DNA from: Lachnospiraceae bacterium
GTDB taxonomy: Bacteria > Bacillota > Clostridia > Lachnospirales > Lachnospiraceae
Direction of reading: 5' to 3'
Length of the DNA stretch: 64,000 bases
NCBI GenBank assembly: GCA_016286555.1
Contig: JAEETA010000009.1
Coordinates: 1 to 64,000 of the forward strand
The translations under genes and the position numbers were made by a program. Positions 17,715 to 26,413 of this stretch are shown piece by piece. Below the pieces are notes generated by a model. The model was not told the DNA's origin and ran no database searches. It was given only the letters and a program-made list of their open reading frames with translations. The first letter of the stretch is position 1. Each line of letters opens with the position of its first letter.

Positions 17715-18839
17715 CTAATGAATCGCGGGAGTCAGGATCACTTGCTTTCCTTCTCCGCGAAGCTTCTGTGCCTCTCCCAGCGCCTTTGCAAAACTCTCTT
17801 CGTCATAGGTGTCATAAAATACGATGATCCGCTCATCTTCCGGCCTGGGCAGCGATTTTGCACGATTCAGCGCCTCAGCCAGATCGTCGATCCGCAGGAC
17901 AAAACCGATGGCAGGTGCATTTTTTCCGAAAAGCGGAAGAAGACTGTCATAACGTCCGCCGGAAGCAACCGGTCTGCCCACACCGTAGGTGAAGGCCTTA
18001 AAAATGACACCGGTGTAATATCCGTGCTTGCCCAGCATTCCCAGATCGAAGGAAATGCGATCCGTCACGCCGTAATGCTCCAGAATGCCGTACAGGGTTT
18101 CCAGTCGTTCGATGGCCTTCACGGAACGCTCATTTGCCGCATTCTGCTTAAGAACGCTTAAGTCACCGTGATCCTCAAAGGAATTCCCGATCTCCAGGAG
18201 CTTTCGCACATGCTCTTCCGGCAGTTTTCTGCTTTCCAGCAGTTCCTGGGCCGCAAAGATGTTTTTCCCGGTGATGTATTCCCGCAGTTTTTCCTCGGTC
18301 TGAGCATCCAGACCTGCCTCTTCGCAGAGTCCCTTGAAATAGTCCACTTCGCCGATGCTGATCTGGAACTCCTTCAGGCCCGCCCCGGAAAGGGCTTCCG
18401 CCACCAGAGCGATCATCTCCGCATCTGCCTGGACACTGCCGTCACCGATGAGCTCCGCTCCCATCTGGGTCTCTTCACAGAGCTTCCCCTGCAGGGTGGA
18501 GGTGTTGGTGAACACATTTCCATGATAGGAAAAACGACGGGGCGTAGGATCCTCCGGGAAGTATTTTGCCACGCATCTTGCGATGGAAGGCGTAAAGTCA
18601 GGCCGCAGCACCAGCGTGCGATTTTCCTTGTCGAAGAACTTGTACAGTTCGCTGCTGGAAGCCTGAGACGCCTCATCGGAAAAGATCTCGAAATACTCGA
18701 AAGACGGAGTACGGATGTCTTCATATCCGAAGGAAAGGAGCTTCTGGTGCAGGCATTTTTCCAGAAGCCTGCGGGAAGCGTACTCTTTCCCGTAATAATC
18801 CTTCACTCCGTCCGGTGTATGTAGCAGGTTGTAGTTCAT
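17715..18839 (-). CDS. hisZ: ATP phosphoribosyltransferase regulatory subunit
   Basis: The 374-residue protein is a HisRS-like paralogue that forms the hetero-octamer with short HisG and gives histidine feedback control. Class II synthetase-like motifs are seen: TPSFEYFEIF, LRPDFTPSIARCVA and a C-terminal ASGGRYDSLLPLFG. The anticodon-binding domain of true HisRS is absent. It is the first gene of the his operon, with AGGAGG eight bases before the start and a strong promoter upstream. Confidence 0.95.
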   Translation of the reverse strand: MNYNLLHTPDGVKDYYGKEYASRRLLEKCLHQKLLSFGYEDIRTPSFEYFEIFSDEASQASSSELYKFFDKENRTLVLRPDFTPSIARCVAKYFPEDPTPRRFSYHGNVFTNTSTLQGKLCEETQMGAELIGDGSVQADAEMIALVAEALSGAGLKEFQISIGEVDYFKGLCEEAGLDAQTEEKLREYITGKNIFAAQELLESRKLPEEHVRKLLEIGNSFEDHGDLSVLKQNAANERSVKAIERLETLYGILEHYGVTDRISFDLGMLGKHGYYTGVIFKAFTYGVGRPVASGGRYDSLLPLFGKNAPAIGFVLRIDDLAEALNRAKSLPRPEDERIIVFYDTYDEESFAKALGEAQKLRGEGKQVILTPAIH

Positions 18840-18893
18840 AAATCCTCCTGGGCACTTTAGTATGCTAATGTGTTATCACGGTAAACTATTAGG

Positions 18894-18922
18894 AATATAC
18901 ACTATCCTGCGGGAAATGTCAA
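18894..18922 (-). promoter_or_regulatory. promoter of the his operon
   Basis: A consensus TTGACA (18917-18922) and TATATT (18894-18899) have 17-base spacing, followed by a leader of about 50 bases. The leader holds an imperfect palindrome (about 18868-18887, GTTTACCGTGATAAC on the minus strand) that could bind a repressor. I see no T-box or leader peptide. Confidence 0.8.
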
Positions 18923-18929
18923 CAAATGC

Positions 18930-19466
18930 TTATTCTTCGGGGCGCTCCGACAGATCTTTGTTGATGAGTTCCAGATAAGGTACCGGGATGCCGGGCACCT
19001 CCGGGATCTCATATTCGGGATTCAGTTCGTCAAAACGGAAGCTTTTCCGGCCGCCTTCCTTGGCTCTGTCCCAGAAAAACATCAGCATCTGCAGCGGCAG
19101 ATAATAAAGCACATCCCGATCCGTAAAGTAGATCAGGAAAAATGCAACGCCCCCCTGTTTTTCAAAATCCTGCATGAACTGCACCTGGTGTTCATGGATG
19201 TTCTGCAGGGCGAAGGTATCGGAAGCGGACTCCTTGGCATCAAAACACACAGGAATCCCCTGGACAGCACCGATGTAGTCCACAGTACTCTTCTGTCCGA
19301 AATAGGCCAGGGTGATGTGCCGCGTCCGCTGGTCGATCTCGATGGGCGTGATGGGGGTGGGAATCTTCTGCACCAGGGCAAGTCCCAGCTCCAGATATTT
19401 TTCGTTGGACCGGTTGATCAGCTCCTCAAGAGCGGAGCCCCGCAGCCCTCTTGATTTCCAGGCCAT
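18930..19466 (-). CDS. recU: Holliday junction resolvase RecU
   Basis: This 178-residue nuclease is the Gram-positive counterpart of RuvC and cleaves the junctions moved by RuvAB (encoded later in the window). The core motif VDYIGAVQGIPVCFDAKES (about residues 60-80) contains the D-x(n)-E/D-x-K nuclease signature, followed by HEHQVQFMQDF. The gene begins inside the end of the upstream RluA-type gene (41-base overlap). Its first ATG is the only one giving the full domain. Confidence 0.9.
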   Translation of the reverse strand: MAWKSRGLRGSALEELINRSNEKYLELGLALVQKIPTPITPIEIDQRTRHITLAYFGQKSTVDYIGAVQGIPVCFDAKESASDTFALQNIHEHQVQFMQDFEKQGGVAFFLIYFTDRDVLYYLPLQMLMFFWDRAKEGGRKSFRFDELNPEYEIPEVPGIPVPYLELINKDLSERPEE

Positions 19467-20598
19467 GCAATACCTCCGGAAAATGTTCCTTCATGATCTG
19501 TAAAAACGGCTCTTCGGGAAGGGAAACGATACTTTTGCCCGCCAGATCCGAGAGCCTGCCGCAGCTTTCCTCACCGGGGAAAGTAAATACGGCGGCGTGA
19601 AGCAGTTGATGGCGCAAGCCGTAAGACTGCTTCCAGTATGCATTGAAGGATTTATCGCCGTACTTGGGATCACCTGCGATGGGGTGTCCCAAAGATGCCA
19701 GCTGGGCTCTGATCTGATGGGTCTTTCCCGTATAGAGACGCACCTCCAGCAAAGTGGCAGCGTCCTTACAACCTTCCGGTTTCACGGTGGCCAGGGGCTT
19801 AAATCCGGTGCGGATCTCTACTTCTCCCGGTGCGCCTGTAGGTTTCTCCGAAATGTGGGATACCCGGTCAGCGCCGCTTCTGCTCAGGTAAGAAGTCACT
19901 TCCTTCTCTGCGGAAAACTTCCCCTTACAGAGAGCCAGATACACCTTCTCCCCGTCCTTCTCCCGCAGGATCCTGGACAATTCCTGGAGTCCCGGGAGGG
20001 AAATCCCGCAAAGCACGATGCCCGTGGTATTTCGGTCCAGACGGTTGCAAACGGAAGGGGTAAAGCCCTCTCCCATGCCCTCGGGACGATGGGCAGGATC
20101 GGAACAGTAATCCAGCATCCATTCGTTGATGGAATATTTCGTGTCCCCGCTGCTCTGGGAATCCACCCCGGCGGGCTTGTAGAGCGCCAGCACGTCCTTG
20201 CCGTGATACAGCACCTGCACACCCTTCAGGGATGCCATGCGCTGTTTCGGCGAAGCCGTATCCGTAGTTCCGGACTTCCCAGCCGCATCCGTAGTTCCGG
20301 GCTTTCCGGCCGCATCCGCAGCTCCGGCTTTCTTTGCCGTATTCTTCCCGGCTCCGGATCCGCCCCCTGCGCTCTCCCCCTGCCGGAACAGGGCAAAGGT
20401 CTCATCGGAAAAGAAGGACTCCACCGTATCTCCTTCCGAGAGCTGCTCGGTGCCGTCCGCCTTTTTGCCGTTCAAAGTGATGTTTTTCTTGCGGAGCATC
20501 TTATACAGAAGGCCGGAGGATGCCCCGGGAAAATATTTTTTCAGAAATTTATCCAGTCGTTGTCCGGCCTGGTTGACGCCGATGCTGATCCTCTGCAT
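19426..20598 (-). CDS. RluA family pseudouridine synthase with S4 domain
   Basis: This rRNA-modifying enzyme has 390 residues. An S4 RNA-binding domain covers about residues 5-65 (GQRLDKFLKKYFPGASSGLLYKMLRKK). A low-complexity Ala/Gly/Thr/Lys linker (about 80-115) is made of imperfect 27-base repeats near 20255-20330. The catalytic domain has its aspartate in CNRLDRNTTGIVLCG, and KTHQIRAQLASLGHPIAGD comes later. It is RluC/RluD-like; the target uridine cannot be told. The linker is longer than in most relatives. The end overlaps recU by 41 bases. Confidence 0.9.
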   Translation of the reverse strand: MQRISIGVNQAGQRLDKFLKKYFPGASSGLLYKMLRKKNITLNGKKADGTEQLSEGDTVESFFSDETFALFRQGESAGGGSGAGKNTAKKAGAADAAGKPGTTDAAGKSGTTDTASPKQRMASLKGVQVLYHGKDVLALYKPAGVDSQSSGDTKYSINEWMLDYCSDPAHRPEGMGEGFTPSVCNRLDRNTTGIVLCGISLPGLQELSRILREKDGEKVYLALCKGKFSAEKEVTSYLSRSGADRVSHISEKPTGAPGEVEIRTGFKPLATVKPEGCKDAATLLEVRLYTGKTHQIRAQLASLGHPIAGDPKYGDKSFNAYWKQSYGLRHQLLHAAVFTFPGEESCGRLSDLAGKSIVSLPEEPFLQIMKEHFPEVLHGLEIKRAAGLRS

Positions 20599-20616
20599 GT
20601 GTCGCCTCCTATGCCG

Positions 20617-21198
20617 TCAAAGGGAAATCTGATGCAACACGGTACGCACCCGTAAGGAGGCATCTTCCTCCGCAGAGGGCTTCATCTCGGAAAGGCGCTT
20701 CAGGTAGCCTTCCAAATCCCGGTACACCTTGATCACGGGCGCTTTCAGATGCTCCTGCCCCAGCATGGATCCCAGATGCTCGGAAAAGCCCTTGTCGTCA
20801 AAGGCAGGATCTGCGGTATAGGCCGCCATTTCCCCGTGGGAAATCGCCAGGTGCTGAACAAAGTAATTCTTTGCGGAAGAAGTAAACACGCGGTCAAAGG
20901 AGCCGCACAGATGGGAAGCCACTTCACTGATCTGCTTTACCTGTTCGGGATCACACCCCCGATAACGGTAGAACATCACCGTCTCCACCAGGCTCTTACT
21001 ACCCGGAAGGCACAGCAGTACCGCAAAGATGGTGAAGATATTGGCCCTGGTCTTCAGGATGGCAAATGCACAGAAAAAGACGCCAAGGGCCAGGACAAAA
21101 TAAAGGATTGTCCTGGTCAGCTCCCAGCGTCTCTGGTTTTTAAGATATCCCGGTTCTCCTTTGTATTTCTCCCAGGAAAACATACGAAGAAAGTTCAT
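20617..21198 (-). CDS. conserved two-span membrane protein, unknown function
   Basis: The 193-residue protein starts MNFLRMFSWEKYKGEPGYLKNQ. It has two close hydrophobic spans (about residues 28-70: ILYFVLALGVFFCAFAIL and ANIFTIFAVLLCLPG) and a cytosolic domain of about 120 residues. I do not recognise a family. The ATG at 21198 was chosen because GGAGGATCC directly precedes it; the frame extends upstream without a ribosome site. It is 18 bases ahead of the RluA-type gene. Confidence 0.75.
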   Translation of the reverse strand: MNFLRMFSWEKYKGEPGYLKNQRRWELTRTILYFVLALGVFFCAFAILKTRANIFTIFAVLLCLPGSKSLVETVMFYRYRGCDPEQVKQISEVASHLCGSFDRVFTSSAKNYFVQHLAISHGEMAAYTADPAFDDKGFSEHLGSMLGQEHLKAPVIKVYRDLEGYLKRLSEMKPSAEEDASLRVRTVLHQISL

Positions 21199-21210
21199 GG
21201 ATCCTCCATA

Positions 21211-21260
21211 CTGCCTGCAGGAACAGGCAGGTGTCACGGCATCTTTTTAGAGAGATGCCG
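21211..21260 (-). terminator. two tandem hairpins between the SDR and membrane protein genes
   Basis: CTGCCTG/CAGGCAG (21211-21230) and CGGCATCT/AGATGCCG (21237-21260) are perfect stems. Neither has a strong T run, so they may be attenuators, mRNA-stabilising structures or processing sites rather than full terminators. Confidence 0.45.
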
Positions 21261-21268
21261 ACAGAATT

Positions 21269-22036
21269 TTATCGAATAAAGAGACTGAAGATGCGAAGCA
21301 GGAAGGTATGAGGCAGCACCTTGCAAACCACCTGCAGTGCCCGCATGGAAATCGTGGGAACGGATTCCGCTCTTCTGTGATAGGAATCTTTCAGAGCCTT
21401 CCGCACAACCTTATCCGGGGTAGTCATAAAATATTTCTTGATGGCAAGTGTAGAAGCATTCTCTTCCGCGATTTGGAAAAACTCTGTAGCAACGGGACCG
21501 GGGCAAACAGCAGTTACCGTGATGCCACGGCTGCGCAGCTCCTCGTTGAGCCCCAGAGAAAAGCTCCGTACATAAGCCTTGGAAGCGGCATACACCACAA
21601 AACCGGACTGAGGCATAAAGGAAGCGCTGGATGCCATCTGAATGATGCGCCCGCCCCGTACCATAAAGGGAAGCACTACCTTCGTCATCCGGGACAAAGC
21701 TTCCACATTGAGGCGGATCATGCCTTCCACATCGGAAAGTCTGTGATCTGCGAAGTTACCGATCTTGCCGTAACCTGCGGCATTGATCAGCATACAGACC
21801 TTTGCGCCCCGCAGTGCCAGTTCATCCGTCAGCCCCTCTACAGCCTCCTGATCGTTCACATCCATGGCAAAGATCCGGGCATCATGATTCATGGTGCGGG
21901 CCAGTTCCTCCAGACGGTCCTTTCTCCTGGCGATAAGCCAAAACTCATCGATCTTCGCCCCCATAACGTGATCCAGTTCAAATGCAAACTCTCTGCCAAT
22001 GCCGGAAGATGCTCCGGTGATCAAGATAATATTCAT
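21269..22036 (-). CDS. short-chain dehydrogenase/reductase
   Basis: This is a 255-residue NAD(P)-dependent oxidoreductase of the classical SDR family. The Rossmann glycine motif TGASSGIG is at residues 7-14, NAAGYG is the structural NAG-like motif, and the catalytic pair is in YAASKAYVRSFS (about 155-166). A hydrophobic C-terminus (LPHTFLLRIFSLFI) may associate with the membrane. The substrate is unknown. It overlaps the upstream HAD gene by four bases. Confidence 0.9.
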   Translation of the reverse strand: MNIILITGASSGIGREFAFELDHVMGAKIDEFWLIARRKDRLEELARTMNHDARIFAMDVNDQEAVEGLTDELALRGAKVCMLINAAGYGKIGNFADHRLSDVEGMIRLNVEALSRMTKVVLPFMVRGGRIIQMASSASFMPQSGFVVYAASKAYVRSFSLGLNEELRSRGITVTAVCPGPVATEFFQIAEENASTLAIKKYFMTTPDKVVRKALKDSYHRRAESVPTISMRALQVVCKVLPHTFLLRIFSLFIR

Positions 22037-22689
22037 AAAAACAACCCCACATAATCTTCAATATAGTACTGCGCCAGCTCCCGTTTTTCCTCTTCCTGGA
22101 AAGCGGAATGCTCATCGTCCACGGCGCAGACTTCCATTCCCGCAGCCAGCCCCGCCTGAATCCCGGGCACAATGTCCTCGAACACCAGGCAGTCGGAAGG
22201 ATCCACACCAAGGCGCTCCGCCGCCGTCAGATAGATATCCGGCGCAGGCTTTCCCCGAAGCATGTCATCCCCGGTGAGCACCACGGAAAAACAATCCCGG
22301 ATCCCTCTGGACTCCAGGAAGGTCTCCGCCAGAGGCCTGGCATTGATGGTGCAGATGGCCAGCAGATATCCCCGTTTCTTTGCTTCCAGCAGGAATTCCC
22401 TGCCCCCTTCCCGGAATGCGATATGGTGTGCATATTGATCCATGGCCATCTCATTCCAGATGTCCCCGATCTCCTCGGGTGATTCCGGGAGATCAAAACG
22501 CTCCTTAAAGTAGACAGCCGTGTCATAAAAGGTAAGACCCTGAATGGATTTTTTCAGGTCGGTGGGTACTGTCAAGCCATACCGCGCCAGGAAATTGATA
22601 TCGATCTGGCCCCACATTCCCATGGAATGCACCAGAGTGCCGTCCATATCAAAAAGCAGGGCTTTTTTCCCTTCCAGCATTTTATGCAT
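22033..22689 (-). CDS. HAD family phosphatase (beta-phosphoglucomutase-like)
   Basis: The 218-residue haloacid-dehalogenase hydrolase has motif I LLFDMDGTLVHS (about residues 10-21), motif II ICTINARP, and motifs III/IV GKPAPDIYL ... CLVFEDIVPGIQAG. The cap after motif I is alpha-helical (subclass I). Substrate not inferable. The start overlaps the end of the RsuA-type gene, and an internal ATG at 22680 is an alternative. It is four-base coupled to the SDR gene. Confidence 0.92.
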   Translation of the reverse strand: MHKMLEGKKALLFDMDGTLVHSMGMWGQIDINFLARYGLTVPTDLKKSIQGLTFYDTAVYFKERFDLPESPEEIGDIWNEMAMDQYAHHIAFREGGREFLLEAKKRGYLLAICTINARPLAETFLESRGIRDCFSVVLTGDDMLRGKPAPDIYLTAAERLGVDPSDCLVFEDIVPGIQAGLAAGMEVCAVDDEHSAFQEEEKRELAQYYIEDYVGLFL

Positions 22690-23374
22690 TTCGTAAAGCC
22701 TCCGCTTCTTCTTCCGTCAGTTCTCTGCAGGCTCCCTTCTCCAGATCCCCCAATTGCAGGGGACCGAAGGACAGGCGCTTCAGATAGGTCACTTCATTTC
22801 CAACTGCCATCAGCATCCGTTTCACCTGATGGTATCTGCCTTCATAGAGAGTCAGCAGCAGATGGCCGTCGCCATCCGGCTCCGCCTCCGCAGGCAGCGT
22901 GGGTTCAGGGTCATCAATGTCCACACCGGCCCGCAGGCGCTCCAGATCCGCCTCCGAAACAGGTACTGCGGTATGCACCTCATAGGTCTTCCCCACGTGA
23001 TGTTTCGGGCTCAGCAGCTGATGCCCCAGAGCGCCGTCATCCGTAATGAGAAGAAGTCCTTCCGTGTCCTTATCCAACCGACCCACAGGGAAGAGATTCT
23101 TCGACACCTTCGGCACCAGATCCATCACCGTAGGCGCAGAGCCTTCCGTGGCAGTGATACATCCCGCAGGCTTATGAAGCATCAGATAATGATATTTTTG
23201 ATACTTCAGGATCTCTCCGTCCAGGGTTACGATATCCCGGTCCGGATCGATGTTTTGATTGGGTTTGCAGGGCCCTTTTGCCCCTTCCACTGAGACTCTT
23301 CCCCGCCGGATGGCTTCCGCAGCTTCCTTGCGGGTGAGCATTGCAGTGTCCCCTAAATATTTATCCAGTCTCAT
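22682..23374 (-). CDS. RsuA/RluB family pseudouridine synthase
   Basis: The 230-residue rRNA pseudouridine synthase has an N-terminal S4 domain (MRLDKYLGDTAMLTRKEAAEAI), LMLHKPAG and the catalytic GRLDKDTEGLLLIT (about residue 100), and a C-terminal YEGRYHQVKRMLMAVG. It most resembles the 16S-specific RsuA subgroup, but the target is inferred. It is 10 bases after the amidase gene. Confidence 0.93.
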   Translation of the reverse strand: MRLDKYLGDTAMLTRKEAAEAIRRGRVSVEGAKGPCKPNQNIDPDRDIVTLDGEILKYQKYHYLMLHKPAGCITATEGSAPTVMDLVPKVSKNLFPVGRLDKDTEGLLLITDDGALGHQLLSPKHHVGKTYEVHTAVPVSEADLERLRAGVDIDDPEPTLPAEAEPDGDGHLLLTLYEGRYHQVKRMLMAVGNEVTYLKRLSFGPLQLGDLEKGACRELTEEEAEALRNA

Positions 23375-23384
23375 AGATCACCGA

Positions 23385-25175
23385 TCATTCATCAAATTTC
23401 GACCAGTCGAAGTCGTCATTACCGGTGCCGACGGCGCCTCCTGCTGTCCTGCCGGCAACAGGCCTTCCCGTGGCCTGATCCGCTTTGCGGGTCGGAACAT
23501 CACTTTCCTTCTCCCGCAAACCTGCGCCGTAAATGTCCGCCTCATAGATGCTGACCTTCACCGGGGACTTCTGCGTCGTCTTCGACTCCCAAGGGAATTC
23601 CTCCAGGTCATCGGGGATCATGGATTTGGACCCGGCACCGGAAGTAGGGTAAACGGTCCTTCCGCCGGCAGGCACAGGCCTGTCGTTCTTCCCCTTCTTA
23701 TGACTCGTGGCTCTGCGCAATGCCTTCAGGATACGCAGTACCAGCAGCAGGAAAAAGATCCCGCCGAAAAACCATACCAAAAGCAATAGGATTGCCCGTT
23801 CCTTGGCCAGGATATCCGCCCCCTCATCTGTCTGACTGAGAGCAGACAGCACGGAAACAGCTCCGGATTCGGGCGTCTCAGGTGCCCCCATGCTTTCTTC
23901 CGCTTCTTCCACCAGCTCAGCTGCATCCGCCTGCTCTCCCCCTTCGGGCAAAGCAGCATCCCCTTCCGTTACTTCTTTTCCGGTATCGGTACCGGCACCC
24001 ATGCCCTGGAGCGCATCGTCGTCCACATGGTCAGCCAGTTCCGGCAGATTCGGCTTTTTCTCCTCCAGGAAGGTCTCGGAGAAGGTAAAGGGTTCACTGT
24101 CCGTTGTAAGGTCATACTGGTCGTACACCCGGACGATCACCTCAGGATCCGTGGGTTCCGTAAAGGTCAGATCCAGGTAAATGGTCTGGTCATACCCCCT
24201 TACGACGGCATCGGAGCCGGGCCAGGGAATCAGATCACTGAAGGTCTTCCCTCCGTCGGTGCTGTAGGAATAGTACAGAAGGCAACCGTCCGTATCGGCA
24301 GCCACCACCTGCAGGGATGCCTTTCCTGCCTGGTAATTCACGGAGGATAAGGAAAGTGCCAGATGATCCGGCGCCGTAGTATCCTCCACCGTCATGGGAG
24401 AAATGACAAATTCGTCGGTTTCCTCCAGCATGGAAGCATAGGCGGAATAATCGATGCCCAGTGCTTCGCTTTTTAATCCGAAATATTTTGCAATGGCATG
24501 GGCATCGCTGCGTCCCATTTCCCGGAGCTTGTCCTCGTCAGAGATCCGCTCTGCATCGGATGCCACATCCACAGCGCAGTGCTCCATGATCACGGCAGGG
24601 AGCCCCAGAGCCACGCTGCTGCGGATGATCCCGTAATAATCGTCTCCGGAAGATCCGGTCCTGGTCTTCACGCCGCGAAGGAAGAAATTCTTATCCCGCA
24701 TTCCCTCCAGCCAGAGTCTGCCAAACTGATAGCCGTAGGCATTGTAAGGAGCCACGGTGGATACCCACACTTCGGAGCCGAAGAGATTGTGCTCCAGGGA
24801 AGCATTGTAATGAACACTGAAGAGGAAGTCCGCATCCACGGACTTTGCAAAATCAGCCCGCTCTTCCAGAGACAGATCCACATCCTCGGTTCTGGTAAGG
24901 TATACCGTGATGTCATCAAACTGCCTGAGCTCCTCTGCCAGGGCCAGTCCGGTGATCAGCGTCATTTCCTTCTCAGGACGGTACCCTTCCTCGGTACCCT
25001 TATTCTCACCGCCGTGACCGGGATCGATGACAACGATCAGTTCCTCTCCCGTAACAAGGAGATTCTCGGCAGCCTGCACAGGCCGGGGCAGCACACCAAA
25101 CATGGAAAACGCCACTGTAAGCGCAAGCGCCGCTACTGCTTTTCTATAGATTTTTCCGCCGAAATGCCTTTTCAA
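23385..25175 (-). CDS. N-acetylmuramoyl-L-alanine amidase with C-terminal membrane anchor
   Basis: This zinc amidase cuts the stem peptide from muramic acid in the wall. Of 596 residues, 1-36 form a signal peptide (ALALTVAFSMFG...VQAAEN). The Amidase_3 domain spans about 43-260 (VIDPGHGGENKG, FLFSVHYNAS, VIMEHCAVDV). A beta-rich region follows at about 285-375. An acidic linker leads to a hydrophobic span at about 460-485 (ILLLLVWFFGGIFFLLLVL), and a charged tail of about 110 residues ends DDFDWSKFDE. If the last span crosses the membrane, the tail is cytoplasmic. The TTG at 25175 is the apparent start with a weak ribosome site; nearby alternatives would cut the signal peptide. Confidence 0.88.
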   Translation of the reverse strand: MKRHFGGKIYRKAVAALALTVAFSMFGVLPRPVQAAENLLVTGEELIVVIDPGHGGENKGTEEGYRPEKEMTLITGLALAEELRQFDDITVYLTRTEDVDLSLEERADFAKSVDADFLFSVHYNASLEHNLFGSEVWVSTVAPYNAYGYQFGRLWLEGMRDKNFFLRGVKTRTGSSGDDYYGIIRSSVALGLPAVIMEHCAVDVASDAERISDEDKLREMGRSDAHAIAKYFGLKSEALGIDYSAYASMLEETDEFVISPMTVEDTTAPDHLALSLSSVNYQAGKASLQVVAADTDGCLLYYSYSTDGGKTFSDLIPWPGSDAVVRGYDQTIYLDLTFTEPTDPEVIVRVYDQYDLTTDSEPFTFSETFLEEKKPNLPELADHVDDDALQGMGAGTDTGKEVTEGDAALPEGGEQADAAELVEEAEESMGAPETPESGAVSVLSALSQTDEGADILAKERAILLLLVWFFGGIFFLLLVLRILKALRRATSHKKGKNDRPVPAGGRTVYPTSGAGSKSMIPDDLEEFPWESKTTQKSPVKVSIYEADIYGAGLREKESDVPTRKADQATGRPVAGRTAGGAVGTGNDDFDWSKFDE

Positions 25176-25218
25176 GATTCCGCGTCCTGCTTTCTTTTTA
25201 CTTTCCTATAAACGAACA

Positions 25219-25241
25219 AAAGCCGGTTATGCACCGGCTTT
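25219..25241 (-). terminator. rho-independent terminator after the coaD/coiled-coil genes
   Basis: A nine-base perfect stem AAAGCCGGT/ACCGGCTTT with a five-base loop lies 15 bases beyond the stop codon of the coiled-coil gene and before the amidase start. Confidence 0.8.
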
Positions 25242-25255
25242 CGAAATACTCTGTG

Positions 25256-25876
25256 TTACTCTGCCTCGGGTCCGGGGCCTTCCTGAGGAGCCGCAGTCTC
25301 GGGACCGTAATCGTCAGGATGGAGATTACTGTGATCCGATGTGATGCGATCCTGGAACATGGTAAGGGTTCCGATGAGATCCTCGTAGTTCTTGGAAGCA
25401 TGCTTCATAGCATCTCCCACCAGAGACTCCAGATAGGTAAGGACATCATCCATATATTGTTCCGCATTGGCACGAATAGCCTCAGCGTCTGCGTAGGCTG
25501 CCTCTCTGACATTGATGGCTTCCTGGTTCGCCATGGAAACCACGGTATCCGCCTGATCGTATGCTCTGCGCATGATCTCGTTCTGGCTGATCAGTTCATC
25601 GGTCTGGGCCTCTGCCTGATCGATGAGGGCCTGTGCCTTGTTCCGGGCGTCATCCAGGATGGCCTCCCGATTCTTCACCACGCGGCGTGCATGCTCGATC
25701 TCTTCGGGCGCCTTTCTGCGCAGCTCGCGGAGGAAATCCTCCATCTGTCCTCTGTCTACCACGACCTCTGTGGTGGACATGAATTTATTCTTACAGCCGG
25801 CCAGATAATCCTCCATGTCGTCAATGACGCCATATATCATATCGCCGTTTCTTGTATCTTTCTCCATATCTGTCAC
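25256..25876 (-). CDS. coiled-coil protein resembling V-type ATPase subunit H/E annotation, unknown function
   Basis: The 206-residue cytosolic protein is largely a long alpha-helical coil (about residues 40-150: ARRVVKNREAILDDARNKAQALIDQAEAQTDEL) with Ala/Glu/Gln-rich heptads, plus a short acidic proline-rich tail. Proteins of this kind beside coaD are often labelled ATPase because of coil similarity; no ATP-binding motif is visible. A DivIVA-like scaffold role is possible but unsupported. It follows coaD by 21 bases. Confidence 0.7.
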   Translation of the reverse strand: MTDMEKDTRNGDMIYGVIDDMEDYLAGCKNKFMSTTEVVVDRGQMEDFLRELRRKAPEEIEHARRVVKNREAILDDARNKAQALIDQAEAQTDELISQNEIMRRAYDQADTVVSMANQEAINVREAAYADAEAIRANAEQYMDDVLTYLESLVGDAMKHASKNYEDLIGTLTMFQDRITSDHSNLHPDDYGPETAAPQEGPGPEAE

Positions 25877-25897
25877 CTTCGGTTTGTGTACGGGTTC

Positions 25898-26389
25898 CTA
25901 TTGCCTGCGTCCTGCGAATTTCTCCCGAAGCAGCTCGGCCACGAAATCGGGAACACATTTGCTCACGTCTCCGCCGAATGCCGCGATCTCCTTCACACTG
26001 GAGGAGCTCAGGTAGGAATATTGCAGGGATGTATTGAGATAGATCGTATCCAGCTTCCCATCGGAAAGCATGCGATTGGTCTGAGACATCTGCAGCTCAT
26101 ACTCAAAATCGGTGATGGCGCGCAGTCCTCTGACCGCAACATGAAGGTTCTTCTCTGCGGCGTAATTGATCAAAAGTCCGCTGAAAGAATCCACGGTCAC
26201 ATTGGCCATTCCTTCTGTCGCTTTCTGCAATATTTTAACACGCTCTTCCACAGAAAACAACGCATTCTTTTCATTATTCACAAGGACTGCGACGATGAGT
26301 TCGTCGAACATTTCGGCGCTTCTGCGGATGATGTCAAGGTGTCCGTAGGTCATGGGATCAAAGCTGCCGGGATATACCGCTCTCTTCAT
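25898..26389 (-). CDS. coaD: phosphopantetheine adenylyltransferase
   Basis: The 163-residue enzyme makes dephospho-CoA from 4'-phosphopantetheine and ATP. The N-terminal [21 protein letters not shown] nucleotidyltransferase motif (about residues 4-24) and [18 protein letters not shown] near residue 130 are diagnostic. It is in the usual rsmD-coaD order. Confidence 0.97.
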   Translation of the reverse strand: MKRAVYPGSFDPMTYGHLDIIRRSAEMFDELIVAVLVNNEKNALFSVEERVKILQKATEGMANVTVDSFSGLLINYAAEKNLHVAVRGLRAITDFEYELQMSQTNRMLSDGKLDTIYLNTSLQYSYLSSSSVKEIAAFGGDVSKCVPDFVAELLREKFAGRRQ

Positions 26390-26413
26390 GAAAGCCTCCG
26401 TTCTGATGTCTCT

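Noticed and set aside
18840-18929. T-box or histidine leader peptide upstream of hisZ
   Set aside because: The leader is only about 50 bases long with no His codon run, no T-box sequence and no terminator stem.
20255-20330. Possible CRISPR-like short repeats
   Set aside because: They are imperfect, lie in frame inside a gene and encode a simple linker; there are no spacers.
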